Shown here: piece by piece, positions 20,601 through 32,040 of the stretch | Layout of the letters: every line of letters begins with the position of its first letter | Position numbering within the stretch: position 1 is the first letter of the stretch | Assembly (NCBI GenBank): GCA_963580455.1 | Contig: OY756970.1 | Location: forward strand, 14,570,001 to 14,634,000 | Length of the DNA stretch: 64,000 nucleotides | Direction of reading: 5' to 3' | DNA from: Euonymus europaeus | Taxonomy: Eukaryota; Streptophyta; Magnoliopsida; Celastrales; Celastraceae | The notes under the pieces: generated by a model | Databases searched by the model: none | What the model saw: only the letters and a program-made list of their open reading frames with translations | Told to the model about the DNA's origin: nothing | Program-made: the position numbers and the translations under genes

Positions 20601-23303
20601 AGCTAAAGATAATAATTCCATAATGTATGTACAATTCGTGGAAGTTCAGAAAACAAACAAAAAAACCATCAACCACATCCCAACCAAAAAGAAAATAATA
20701 AAAATCCAAGTGATGACCAAAAAAGGACCAGAACACAACTTCAACAAGCCAAAGCATCAGTATAAAGCAAAGCGAAAATAATTAAATTAATATGATAATC
20801 TTATTTATTTTTGGATACGCCGTGATGTTATATAATTAATTTTTGAGGGAGGGTAGGATCATACCTTACACCTTATGCAAATGTAAATTCATGGATAGGA
20901 CCATGGTTTTAAAAATCGTTCGAGGCGCACGCCTCGAGGCGCGCCTCGAACTGAGGCGATGCTCCGCCGATCCCAGGCGTACGCCTAGGAGAGTTCCATG
21001 GGAGGCGTGCGCCTCTCATGACTGAGGCGTCCGCCTCAGACAGGGAAGTTCTGAGGCGGACGAGGCGCTATGCATGAAACCTGGGCTTTTTCCAGCTCTA
21101 TCGCAAGTCGCGACTTCTGGTTACTTCTCGCCATGCCCTAATTGCTTCAGCCGAGCGACATCGCAGCTGCTCTCCAGAAGATTCAGCAACATCGCAGCTG
21201 CTCTTCAGCTCTAGGTATTTCGTCTCTCTCTCCCTCACTCTTCTGCTTCTCAGTTCCTCTCTCTCTCTTCTACTCACTTTTCTTCTTTCCTGCTTCTCAG
21301 TTTCTCTTTCTTCTTCTCAGTTGTCTCTCTCTCACTTCGTCCCTGCTTTTGGAATGTGAATCCCTGCCTAAACAACACTGCTTCTAATTTCTCAGTTCCT
21401 CTCTCTCTCTTCTACTCACTTTTCTTCTTCCCTGCTTCTCAGTTCCTCTTTCTTCTTCTCAGTTGTCTCTCTCTCACTTCGTCCCTGCTTTTGGAATGTG
21501 AATCCCTGCCTAAACAACACTGCTTCTAATTTCTATTCTATTGATATGCTCCACGACACAGCACAGTGGCACAAAGACACTGTTTGTTTAGTTGTTTTGT
21601 GTTGTTTACTTGTTTTTAATTTTTTTTTAGTTAAATTTTACAAAACTAATTACTTAGTCTATATGTAATTACTGATTACTGATGACTTGATCTTGATGAG
21701 TGATGAGTGATTACTGATTTAATTTTTTTTTGATTTACTGGTTTAATTTTTTTTTGGTTTACTTAGTCTATCTGTAATGTGTAATCTGTCTATATATTAT
21801 ATATTATATATATAGTATATATTTTGTTGATTCACTTTGAGGCTTACGCCTCGAGGCTTACGCCCATGGTAGTAAAAACGTAAAATCGGATCGGAATCGG
21901 AGAAGAGGTGTAAAATCGGAATCGCAAAATCGAATCGTAAAATCGTAAGATTTTACATACTATGTAAATATAAGTATACTTTCCAAATTTTCAATGCCAA
22001 GACAATATCACAACAATAACACTATGCAATAATAATTAGATGATTCAATATTCATACATATTCAAAGTTCTAACAATCAAACAAAGAAAAGATTCAACAT
22101 AAGTTTCCAACAATCAAAATACAAACTAATAAACTAACATAAATCATCCATCATCTTCATCACTTCCACCACTATCATTTCCATATTCATCTCCCTCCTC
22201 CATATTCACATTTTCTTCTACATTTTCATGTTCATTTGGGTTTCCATCATGTTCAATTGTCATATCCACAATTTCAATCCCCTCAGGTGGAGTAACATCC
22301 ACATTAGGAGGAGTAGGAACATCCACCTCTCCTCATATAAGGGAAGCGCCTCGCCTCATATAAGGGAAGCGCCTCGGTTCCTAAAAACGATTTTTAAAAC
22401 CTTGGATAGGACATTCACATTTGTATTTCATTCTACGAAGAAATTATATCTCCAATACACAACCTCCACCAATAAAGTCATGATATAAACTCCCCCTTTG
22501 CCCCCAATCATTGGTTCTATAAACGTCCTAATGTTATTGATCAACATTTAAGGGGAATTTAGTAGGCATTTTGGAGGAGAAATGAGGCAAGGTGACAGTG
22601 AGAGTCACTCATTTCCTTGTTTTGTTGTTTTCAGAGGGTGGAATCTCAAACAAACCCCACCCTCATTCCCCCTCGTGTAGATCATCCAAGCTCAATAAAA
22701 TGGTGAGATTGGCTAATCTCCACAAGGGAGAATAAGTTTTGATATTCAAAAGACTATTCTACCTCTTATTAATAAATAATCACAATTAAAATGTTAACTC
22801 TTCATTTTATACTAAACATGGTACTGCTCATTTCACACTAACACTCACGCTCATTGGATTAGCAACTAAATGCCCCATTAGATCAGTTTTATGAGCACCT
22901 CAATATACTAAATACAAAAGTTCTAATGATTCTTAACAAATAAGAGTTGATTTTCAGTTGATATTCAAACAAACAAACTGCGCGATTTACAATTCTTGAA
23001 TCAAATTGATGGCACAAAAACAAGTAACAAATGACAACCAACCAGACTGATTTCATTGGAATTGATGACGAACAGAAATATAAATATATATATATATATA
23101 TAGATATAGATTAGCGGATCATGCTCCACACCAGTTCGATCAAATGACAAAGGAAAATCACGGTTCAGTGGACGATAAGATCAGATCCGCAAAAAGAGAG
23201 AAAGAGCAACTACCTTCACAATTCGACGGAGGTACTGAGGGGACATGGAATTAGGTCGAGACGTAGAGGAAGACGAACGCCCTTTCGATACCGTGGGCAG
23301 CAT
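14628..23303 (-). CDS. UNC-50 family multi-pass membrane protein, 10 exons, 252 aa
   Basis: No single open frame shows this gene; it was assembled from splice sites. Exons (minus strand, 5' to 3'): 23214-23303, 19003-19070, 18241-18266, 16972-17062, 16426-16521, 15533-15601, 15339-15397, 15128-15250, 14773-14844, 14628-14692. They total 759 bases: 252 codons plus TGA, with every phase matching. The protein starts MLPTVSKGRSSSS and carries family signatures WQQMDIEYTFWQMLHLCTSP, NQWARDDPAFVV, YAFDVHCNSFFP, FLGYDVLPFLERTTFF and ends ILSGFNPSRYLMNIYFSQRL. About five to six hydrophobic segments lie at ~72-94, 100-123, 155-174, 178-198 and 213-233. UNC-50/GMH1 proteins act in Golgi membranes in trafficking (yeast Gmh1 binds an ARF exchange factor; worm UNC-50 aids receptor assembly); the plant role is not established. 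Exon 3 has only 26 bases; intron 1 is 4143 bases and filled with transposons. Confidence 0.94.
15398..15532 (-). other. GC-AG intron in the UNC-50 gene
   Basis: On the minus strand exon 6 ends in ...GAATG and the intron begins GCAAGT, ending in AAG before exon 7 (GCTCTATGC). Using GC as donor restores Trp147 (TG+G) and the family motif RVEWLYAFDVHCN. The GT two bases farther on breaks the frame. GCAAGT is the strong consensus for the rare GC donor class. Confidence 0.85.
19533..19880 (+). pseudogene. LINE-type reverse-transcriptase zinc-binding (zf-RVT) fragment
   Basis: A frame opposite to the host gene resembles the zf-RVT domain found at the end of plant LINE reverse transcriptases: VAFFSWEGFGSKLKILALDN, LQKRGYHIINQCFLS and the HLLLHCP signature, with the Cys/His spacing partly kept. 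No RT core or endonuclease is nearby, so this is a truncated or captured piece. It lies wholly within intron 1 of the UNC-50 gene. Confidence 0.65.
21249..21532 (+). repeat. 142-bp tandem duplication
   Basis: The block starting CTCAGTTCCTCTCTCTCT at 21249 is repeated from 21391 with only a few changes, including the shared TTTTGGAATGTGAATCCC. It lies within the hAT element and resembles a duplicated pyrimidine-rich leader. Confidence 0.9.
22144..22326 (-). other. Short acidic reading frame, possible transposase tail
   Basis: Sixty codons, proline-rich at the start and ending in an acidic run (EEGDEYGNDSGGSDEDDG). It lies just inside the right end of the hAT element. Plant hAT transposases can end in such acidic tails, so this may be the last exon of a lost transposase, but no domain is present and the call is weak. 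Confidence 0.25.
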
Positions 23304-23565
23304 TTTTGCGTTTAGTCTCGCCTTCTTCTTAGCCTAATTTCTTGATCGAAGATCTGTAAGCGTATGCTTCCGACCTCAGCTTACGGGTTTCAGATGGCCA
23401 GAAACAGAGGAGAAAACGACGACGACTTCTCTTGCATTGGGTGTGTTTACTGGGTGATATTTATTTTATTTTATTTTTTATTTTATTTTTTTATTCGAGG
23501 AATTGGGGATAGTGATGGGCATTCGAGTCCACCTTTTTGATACACAGTATGACTAATACCATATA

Positions 23566-25647
23566 CAACAGTGCTAGGTAGCTCATGGCCAAGTAATCCA
23601 TGCTTAGGTGGCATTCTGACTAGGCATGATGACAGAAGAAATTTATTTTTGAAATATCAAAACACACCCTCTCTCTCCTCTCTCTTCTACTCTCACTTTC
23701 TCTTCTCTCTCCTTCCCCCTCTTCCTCTCTATTTCTTCTTAATCGCCGGAGCTCAAGGTCAACCATCCGGCCACCGATCGGAGTCACCGACATATCGAAC
23801 TGAAGCGCCGGAGCACCGTGACTCATCTCCAACCATCGTTTGCTGCCAACAACCGCATATTTGGTCGGAATCTTGCCTTGAAGCCGCGGCCAACCAAAAC
23901 TTCCGAAGCTCGATCCGGCCACTGTATGTTACCCCTTCATAAACCACCATCATCATTGAATTCATCTTGATGGGCTCTACATGTTTCAGCCCTTAGACGG
24001 CCGGAGTACTCGCCGGAAAATTATTCCATTGTTTTTTATCAATGGAATCTGGAATCTGGACCAAGAGTTTCATTATCCCTCTCATATATCGAAGATGTAA
24101 TATGTGGACCTCCACACTTACTTGCAAAGTGATGATCTATTTCGATCACCAAGATATTTGAATTCAATAATTGATTTTATTGATAAAATCAATGGAATTA
24201 ACAACAAAATGGTAAAAATAAAAGAGAACTGACTATTTCATTGTTAAAATCAATGGGTTAATCAATTACATTGATTTTAACTATTAATTGAACCATTGGT
24301 GTTCACAATTCAATTGCTTTTATCAGTGGAATATACAATGGGTAAATTTTAATCTCAATTAATAATGAAGTTCATTGATCTTGTTGTAAAATGTTAGATG
24401 TTTTGATCATATTAATCATTTTTTTAAATGGATTTATCAATTCCATTGACTTTATAAAAGGAAAATATAATGAATTTTACAATCCCATTGATTTTATCAA
24501 TGGAATATGCAATATTAAATTTTAACCTCAATTACTAATGAAGTTCATTGATATTGATATTGTTGTAAAATGTTAGAGATTTTGATCATTTTTTAAATGA
24601 ATTTATCAATTTCATTGACTCTATCAAAGGAATATACAATGAAATTTACAATCTCATTGATTTTATCAATGAAATATATTTCTGATTAATCAATGCTATT
24701 TTTTATCAATGAAATATATTTTGATAAAAAATAATGGAATACCGTATATCATTGCTTTATTCCCTTACAAAATATTTCATTGATTTTATCAATGGAATAT
24801 AGTATTGATTTAACCAATTCCATTAATTGTCTAGGTAATCATACCAAAATCATATCTTCAGAGTTTGCATCCAGAAAAAAAAAACTTGTTGGTGACAAGC
24901 AAAAATGGGAGGAAAAACTCTTGAAACTTAAGATCAAAGCATAATGTTCAGATTCCATTGATAAGAAAACAAGGAAAAATAAGACCCATAAAGAGAAAAA
25001 TGCAAGTTATTGGCTTCTAACCATGCACTGTGATAGCACCCCCACTAAAATTATCTCTTTTTTTAAAAAGGAAATCATTGGTGAAAGAAAAAAACCAAGC
25101 CAACACCCAAAACAAAAATGACATGTAGCCACCACCAAGATTTTCGTCCAGAATCCATTGATTTTAATCAATGGAATAATTTTCCGGCCACTATTCCGGC
25201 CATCCAAGGGCCGAATCAGGTAGAGCTCATCAAGACAAATTCAGTTATGGTGGTGATTGATGAAGGTGTAGCCTAGATTGGCCGGATAAGGCTCCGGAAG
25301 TTTCGGTTGGCCGCGGCTTCAAGGCAAGATTCCGGCCAAATATGCGGTTGTTGGCAGCAAACGATGGTTGGAGATGAGTCACGGTGCTCTAGCGCTTCAG
25401 TTCGGTATGTCAGTGACTCCGATCAGTGGCCAGATGGTTGACCTTGAGCTCCGGCGATTAAGAAGAAATAGAGAGGAAGAGAGGGGAGAAGAGAGAAGAA
25501 GAGAAAGTGAGAGCACAAGAGAGAGGAGAGAGAGCGTGTGTTTTGGTATTTCAAAAACAAATTTGTCCAGTCATCATGCCTAGTCACAATGCCACCTAAG
25601 CATGGGCTACCATGGGTTACTTAGCCATTGGCTACATATCATTTTTG
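23566..25647. mobile_element. 2.1 kb MULE with ~400-bp inverted repeats
   Basis: Left (23566-~23990) and right (~25200-25647) ends are long inverted repeats. Shared examples are CCGCGGCCAACC and CATGATGACxxxAxAAAxxT, with outer ends CAACAGTGCTAGGTAGC and CAAAAATGATATGTAGC. Both flanks carry the identical 9-mer TACCATATA (23557-23565 and 25648-25656), diagnostic of Mutator-type insertion. There is no transposase. The repeats contain GC-rich, gene-like sequence whose long frames on both strands are shadows of the inverted repeat. It lies ~260 bases upstream of the UNC-50 start codon. Confidence 0.9.
24030..25180. repeat. Core of repeated palindromes around CCATTGATTTTATCAATGG
   Basis: At least seven copies or near copies of the palindromic word ATTGATTTTATCAAT or its halves occur (about 24035, 24172, 24262, 24487, 24656, 24780, 25157). 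They are often followed by AATATRNAAT and embedded in AT-rich DNA between the two arms of the MULE. Confidence 0.75.
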
Positions 25648-26071
25648 TACCATATAAGCTATAAGCTAGTATGTAAGCTCTTAAAATAAACCGATGTTTA
25701 AGCTATTAAAATAAATTATTTTAATCTATATAAGTATTTGATTGTGTTAATTCATTCAAAGAGTAAAAGTTGTTAAATTATCAATAAAATATTTAAAATA
25801 GTTTAATAATAATACACAATAAATAATTTTAATTTGCCATATTTAATTATTCACACAAATTTCAAAATAACACGGAAAATATTAAACACTAATATCAACA
25901 ACTAATTTGTCATATGTTATTTATCAATAATTAAAATTAAAATTTTATAATATAAGTCTATTAACATTATTTTATATAATATATAAGTAACAATGTAATG
26001 TAGAACTTTTATGTAAAAATTACGGCAGAGTGAGACTTGTTTTACTTTTAATAGAGGAATATGATGGTTTT
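25648..26071. other. AT-rich spacer between the MULE and the Copia element
   Basis: Apart from the TACCATATA target copy at its left edge and the GTTTT target copy at its right edge, no gene, repeat or element end was recognised. Confidence 0.5.
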
Positions 26072-26393
26072 TGTTATATATATTATAGTGGATAAATTAT
26101 ATGTATATACAAGTTGATATTCCAGTTGATAACCATCATATACAAATCAGTGTACAAGTTGATAACCACCATGTACAAGTTAGTGTACAAATTAATAACT
26201 AACTTGTATTATAGATATTTCTATATTTCTATATTTAGAAATATAATTGTCTATATATAGACACGCAAATGAAGAGTGAAAAATAATTCTTTTCTCATTT
26301 CCTAGTTCCTAGTTTCTTGTTTCTTATTCTCTCAATTTGAATCACTTGAGTAATTGTTATTTCAACACTAGCAATTGTTATTGAATTACAACA
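26072..26393 (+). repeat. 5' LTR of the Copia element
   Basis: 322 bases, TG...CA ends. It contains three tandem versions of the phrase TACAAGTTRRTAACCAYCAT and a TATATATAGAC core-promoter-like stretch near 26254. It lacks the 6-base insertion seen in the right copy but carries an extra TATTTCTA near 26224. Confidence 0.92.
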
Positions 26394-26500
26394 GGTTATC
26401 AGCACGAGTCTCTGCCGTTGTTATGAAAGCAAGCATCTCAGGTTGTAAGTAACAACTACTCATATCTATATTTTTCTTAGCTTCTTATAATATTTCATTA

Positions 26501-27304
26501 TGTCGAAGTTGAAAAGGTTAGAGTTTACCGCTCTTGATATTTCTAGAAGAAATTATCTATCCTAGATTGTTGATGCCGAGACTCACCTGGAAGTTGTGGG
26601 TCTTAATAACACCATTAAAGATGGAAATACCGAATCCCAGAAGGATCAGGCAAAAACGATGAATACCTCATGGAAAAAAAATCATCTTTAGTTATGGAAT
26701 GATTTAAGGGAGAGGTATGAACACCAGAAGAATGTCATCCTCCCTAAAGCTCGTTATGACTGGATACACCTGAGGTTGCAAGATTACAAATCAGTCCAAC
26801 AATGAGTTGTTGTTAAAAAATTATCAGTCTCATCTTACCGGAAGTACACTATTCCCTGAAGTGAATGTTGTGGTACATAATAATCGAGGACGTGGACGTG
26901 GTGGAAGAAGAGGTTGAGGCTATGGTTATAGTCTTCGAAACCACGGAGGTAATTCTGGTTTTCATCCATACCACCATAAGAGGTATGAGAACGAAACAAG
27001 TCAGGCAAATAAAAATTTGTCAAATAAACCCTAGAAGGGTAATGATGAAACTTGTTTCAAGTGTGACGTCCAGGGGTATTGGTCACGTATCTGTCGTATG
27101 CCTAGATATCTGGTGGATTTATATCAAGCATCAATAAAAGGAAAGAGCAAAGTGATGGAAACAAACTTTGCACAAGTTGATGATAATAATGATGTTGATA
27201 ATTTCGATAATTTGGAAGATAATTTTGATAATTTGGAAGATCTTGCGAAATTAACACATTTAGATGTTTTAGATTTCTTAGAAAATCCTGATATTTATAA
27301 ATAA
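26501..27304 (+). pseudogene. Copia gag, internally deleted
   Basis: Starts MSKLKRLEFTALDISRRNYL and then hits TAG where the family has Trp. It jumps from KSVQQ directly to the late gag RGRGRGGRRG region, so the middle of the capsid region is missing. The nucleocapsid knuckle reads CFKCDVQGYWSRIC, with the His of CCHC replaced by Tyr. The final frame (27098-27304) is acidic with two DNFDNLED repeats and stops at TAA. Confidence 0.75.
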
Positions 27305-27595
27305 GTTTATTTCTTTATTAGGTTTAATTGTTGTGTTGTGTATTGAATTACAAGAAATAAATTGTAGTATTTTATAAATATTATTTTGATAAGTTTAAAA
27401 AAAATTAAGCAAAAGTTCGGAACTACTGACGGTGGGTTCGATCCTCAGACTTTCTTTTCTATTATATATTTTATTGGATCTCACCACCACTCGGTCACCA
27501 GTCCCAGACTTGTCAAATTTATACGATTAATATAGTTATATACAATCTAATATTTATATATGATACTTCTGGATTAATATGTGATAAATGTTATT
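27305..27595. other. Non-coding stretch between gag and pol of the Copia element
   Basis: AT-rich, with stops in all frames. It contains a lone box-B-like GGGTTCGATCC (27434-27444) without a matching box A. Confidence 0.45.
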
Positions 27596-27599
27596 TTGT

Positions 27600-30500
27600 T
27601 TTCTTTAGAAATATGGTAGACGGAGATATATGTTTATTGATAGTGCGACAACACACACTATCCTTAAACATAAGAAATATTTTCTACATTTGACATTTCT
27701 TGAAGCAAATGTTGATACCATCTCAGGCACATCAAAAATAGTTGAAGGCTCTGGAAGAGCTAATATTATATTACCTAAAGGAACAAAGATATATATTGAA
27801 GAGGCATTGTATTCTCCCAAATCAAAAATAAACTTATTGAGTTTCAAGGATATTTGTCACAATGGATATCATTTTGAGTCTGGAAGAGAAGGTAATAAAG
27901 ATTACCTATTTATTACTTCTATCATTTCAAGCCAGAAGCTTGTACTAGAAAATTTTGTGGCATTCTCTTTGGGTTTATACCATGCAAGTATAAAATGGAT
28001 TGAAACACATGTTGTGATGCACCAGAAGTGCCCTAATTCAAAAGAATCTATACTTTGGCATGATCGCCTTGATCACCCAGGTTCTACCATGATGCGTAGA
28101 ATAATTGAAAATACAAATGGACATCAATTAAGAAATCAGAAGTTTCTTTTATCTAAAGATCACTTGTGTGTTGCGTGTTCACAAGAAAAATTAATTGTGA
28201 GACCGTCTACCCTAAAGGTAGGTGTAGAATCTCCTAACTTTCTACAACGTATTCATGGAGATATATGTGGACTTATTCATCCATCATGCAGACCATTTCG
28301 TTACTATATGGTTCTAATAGATGTATCATCTAAATGGTCACATATATGTTTATTATCTACTCGAAATGTTGCATTTGCTAGATTCTTAGCTCAAATTATT
28401 CATTTACATGCACAATTTTCAGATTATCCTATTAAGTCTGTCCAACTGGATAATGCTGGTGAATTTACTTCTCAATCATTTAATGATTATTGCATGTTAT
28501 TAGGTATAGATGTTGACCATCTTGTTCCACATACTCATACTCAAAATAGTTTAGCAGAGTCACTAATAAAGCGTCTCCAGTTGATTGCTAGATCGATACT
28601 TTGAAAAGTAAATTACCTTTTAATCCTTGGGGACATGCCATATTACATGCTACATCGTTAATTCGAGTCAGACCTTCTGCTCATCATTCATATTCACCTT
28701 TACAACTGGTATTAGGTCATCAACCTAGTATTTCACATTTTCGTATTTTTGGTTGTGTTGTTTATGTTCCTATTTCACTGCCACAACGCACTAAGATGAG
28801 ACCATAACGTCAACTTGGTATTTATGTCGAGTTTGATTCCCCTTCTATTATTAGATATCTTGAACCACTAACTAGTGATGTTTTCAAAGCTAAGTTTGCA
28901 GATTGTTACTTTGATGAATCTGTTTTTCCTCCTTTAGGGAGCAAAAATTCTCAGCATCATAAGCATGATGATATTTCTTGAAACACTATGACACAATCTC
29001 ATTTTGATCCATGAACATACTCCAAAAGAGCATACTCCAAAAGAGCATATGTCTCCTGTAGAGAATACTTTTGCAGAGATTACTCCTGAAGAGAATACAC
29101 TTACTGAATCCCAACCTTCTAGAAAAATATCTCTTGAAGAGATACAGGTACCTGTTGATAAGAATAATGAGAGCTCAATAACTGATGAAGGAAGTTAGGA
29201 TAGAAGTAAGATTATTGTAGACAATATATTTGCATATACAGTTGCTACTGACATTACCAGAAGTAATGAGGATCCTGAGCCTAAATCAGTTGATAAATGT
29301 CGATATCGAAGTGATTGGCGTAAATGGAAAGAAGCTATGACAATTCTCTATCAAAAAGAGAAATTTTTGGACCTATATTTCAGACACCAGAAGGTGTTCA
29401 ACCAGTAGGATTCAAATGGGTATTTATTCGCAAGCGAAATGAGAATAATGAGATTACTCGTTATAAAACAAGACTTGTTGCACAAGGTTTCTCTCAATGA
29501 CCTGGAATTGATTATGATGAAACATATTCTCCTATCATAGATGGAATCACTTTTAGATTTTTAATTGGTCTAACAGTCGCTGAACGACAGACTATGGACA
29601 TAGTAACGGCTTATTTATATGGATCACTAGATAGTGAAATTTATATGAAAATCCCTGAAGGATTTCGATTGTCTGAGGCAAAGCCTAAATGATTATGTTC
29701 CATCAAACTCCAGCGTTCACTATATGGATTAAAACAATCTGGGCGTATGTGGTACAATCGATTAAGTGAATACCTTATCAGAGAAAGGTTTACAAATGAT
29801 CCAATTTGTCCATGTGTATTTATTAAAAGGTCAATATCTGGATTTGTTATAATCGTTGTTTATGTTGATGATTTAATTTTAGTTGGGACTCTTGAAGAGC
29901 TCACTAAAGCTGATGATTATTTAAAGGCAGAATTTGATATGAAAGATCTATGACAGACAAAATATTGTCTTGATCTTTAGATCGAACATTTACATAATGA
30001 TATCTTTCTTCATCAATCTACCTATACTAAAAAGGTATTAAAGTAGTTCTATATGGATAAAGTGCATCCTTTGAGTTCTTCAATGATAGTCCATTCATTT
30101 GATGTTAAGAAAGACCCATTTCGACCCCAAAAATGAGGGAGAGACATTACATGGTCCAGAAGTACCATATTTGAGTGTCATTGGATCTTTGATGTATCTA
30201 GCCAATTATACTAGACCATATATTGCATTTCCTATGAATTTATTGGCTAGATATAGTTCTGCTCGTACTCGACGTCATTGGAATGGAGTGAAACATATTC
30301 TGCATTATCTACGAGGTACAACCGACTTGAGTTTATTCTACATCTCAAGTCTCAGTTGGTTCGATATGCAGATGCCGGTTATTTATCTGATCCTCACAAT
30401 GTCAAGTCTCAGACTGGCTACGTATTTTTTTTAGGGATACTATTATTTCTTGAAAATCAATTAAGCAAACACTCACAACAACTTCTTCCAATCATTCTGA

Positions 30501-30880
30501 GATAGTAGCGATTTACGAAGTTAGCCGAAAATGCGTATGGCTGAGTGGAATGATTTCTCATATTTAAGAGAAGTGTGGATTACGATATGTTAAAAGTATC
30601 CCAATGATAGAATATGAAGACAATGTTGCTTGTATAGCTCAGCTCCGCTGAGGATACATAAAAGGTGACAGGAGTAAACACATCTCTCCGAAATTTTTCA
30701 GTACACATGAACTCCAGAAGAGTGGTGATATTGATGTTCAACAGATTCGTTCTTGTGATAATCTGACAGATTTATTCACTAAGGCGTTACCACCGGCAAC
30801 ATTCAAGAAGTTAGTCTATGACATTGGTATGCGACAACTCAAATGTCTTCTTGAATCAGGGAGAGTAAAAACGTGAAGAT
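27600..30880 (+). pseudogene. Copia polyprotein (protease, integrase, RT, RNase H), decayed
   Basis: The longest intact part (27630-28604) has the protease motif FIDSATTHTI, the HHCC-like zinc region (LWHDRLDHPG...CVACSQEK) and the integrase core with Asp in GDICG, Asp in QLDNAGEF and the later Glu in LAESLIKR. RT follows, with the catalytic motif YVDDLILV at ~29858 and LYGLKQSGRMWY near 29722, then RNase H with YADAGYLSDP (~30370), where a frame change occurs, and the LFTKALP end (~30772). Numerous stops and shifts occur after 28604. The protein could no longer be made in one piece. Confidence 0.88.
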
Positions 30881-31103
30881 AGTAATATTGATTGTACTCT
30901 TTTTCCTTTGACTAATGGTTTTTCCCACAGGGTTTTCCTTGGCAAGGTTTTAATGAGGCAATCTTCTCACTGATCTCACTCAGTTGATATACAGGAATGA
31001 TGTACTCTTTTTCCTTCACTAAGGTTTTTATCCCACTAGGTTTTTTCTTAGTAAAGTTTTAACGAGACATATTCTTTGTAGATGTGGTTTATCCAAGGGG
31101 GAG

Positions 31104-31428
31104 TGTTATATATATTCTAGTAGATAAATCACATGTATATACAAGTTGGTATTCTAGTTGATAACCATCATGTACAAGTTAGTGTACAAGTTAATAACCA
31201 TCATGTACAAGTTCGTGTACAAATTGATAACTAACTTGTATTGTAGATATTTCTATATTTAGAAATATAATTGTCTATATATAGACATGCAAATGAAGAG
31301 AGAAAAATAATTATTGGTTCTCATTTCTCATTTCCTAGTTCCTAGTTTTTTGTTTCTTATTCTCTTTCAATTTGAATCACTTGAGTAATTATTATTTCAA
31401 CGCTAGCAATTGTTATTGAATTACAACA
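31104..31428 (+). repeat. 3' LTR of the Copia element
   Basis: 325 bases, clearly paired with 26072-26393 and identical in its last 20 bases. Directly preceded by the polypurine tract and followed by the GTTTT target copy. Confidence 0.92.
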
Positions 31429-32040
31429 GTTTTTACTTTTTTTTGCACAGTTTTTGGCAAAAGGTTGTCCTCTTTACGTCACCCGTTTCAAAAACAACAG
31501 TCGTATATAGAGGGCACTAGAGGAAAATGGCACACCGGTCTGTAAAAAGCTCCAATGACGAGTGGTGGTATTTTGAGTGGCATACTCCAGCTTATAAGTC
31601 AGTGTTTAACACTCATTTGACAACTTGAGAGGTGGATAGCTTATGACGCTGGTGTGAGAAGTTGTCCACCTCTGTACCGAATGGTGCCTATATGAAGTTT
31701 TTAGCTAGATAAGATAATAATAATAAAAAAAGTACAGGAGAGCACAGAGTTTCACACGTCCATGTTTGTATGTGATTGGAGAGCCGAAATAGAGAAACTC
31801 TTACACATACAAGACCAGGAAGACTTTCCACAATTGCACATGAAGCCCAGTCCATGGCCTATTGTCGTGCAGAATCAAGAATGGTTGTTTTTGCTCAAGA
31901 AAAACCACTAGCAAGTTTTGGCACATTCGTAATTGTTGTATATAGGTTATAAAAGAGTTGAAATTCCACATTGGAAAGACAAATATCATTTTTCTAGTTT
32001 ATAAGTATGGATAGTCCTTTTCTATTAGATTTGATGCTCT
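31429..32040. other. Unassigned spacer
   Basis: Contains the target copy of the Copia element, then sequence with no recognisable gene. The last ~100 bases may belong to the mariner remnant that follows. Confidence 0.4.

Larger units (their letters stand above)
20902..22404. mobile_element. 1.5 kb non-autonomous hAT element inside UNC-50 intron 1
   Basis: The ends are CATGGTTTTAAAAATCG and, inverted, CAAGGTTTTAAAAATCG. Both sides carry the identical 8-mer GATAGGAC (20894-20901 and 22405-22412), the hallmark hAT target duplication. Subterminal zones are packed with GAGGCG/CGCCTC palindromes (20918-21070, 21837-21865, 22347-22377). The interior holds a pyrimidine-rich leader-like tract duplicated in tandem, a TAAAATCG-repeat segment (21868-21950) that looks like the start of a different element, and a short acidic frame. 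No transposase catalytic core is present. Confidence 0.85.
26072..31428 (+). mobile_element. Complete Copia (Ty1-type) LTR retrotransposon, coding region decayed
   Basis: Two LTRs (26072-26393 and 31104-31428) start TGTTATATATATT and end ACAACA, flanked by the 5-bp target duplication GTTTT (26067-26071 and 31429-31433). A primer-binding-like GGTTATCAGCACGAG follows the left LTR, and a polypurine tract AAGGGGGAG (31094-31102) precedes the right LTR. The order gag, protease, integrase, RT, RNase H (integrase before RT) marks it as Copia. By eye the two LTRs differ at about 19 sites, so the insertion is not recent. Confidence 0.93.

Noticed and set aside
23571..23965. Overlapping open frames of 68-123 codons on both strands
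   Set aside because: They are shadows of the pyrimidine-rich and GC-rich inverted-repeat arm of the MULE; the other arm gives a mirror frame at 25368-25583. No domain features.
27434..27444. Box-B-like GGGTTCGATCC in the Copia gag-pol gap
   Set aside because: No box A at a suitable distance and no tRNA fold; a chance match is likely.
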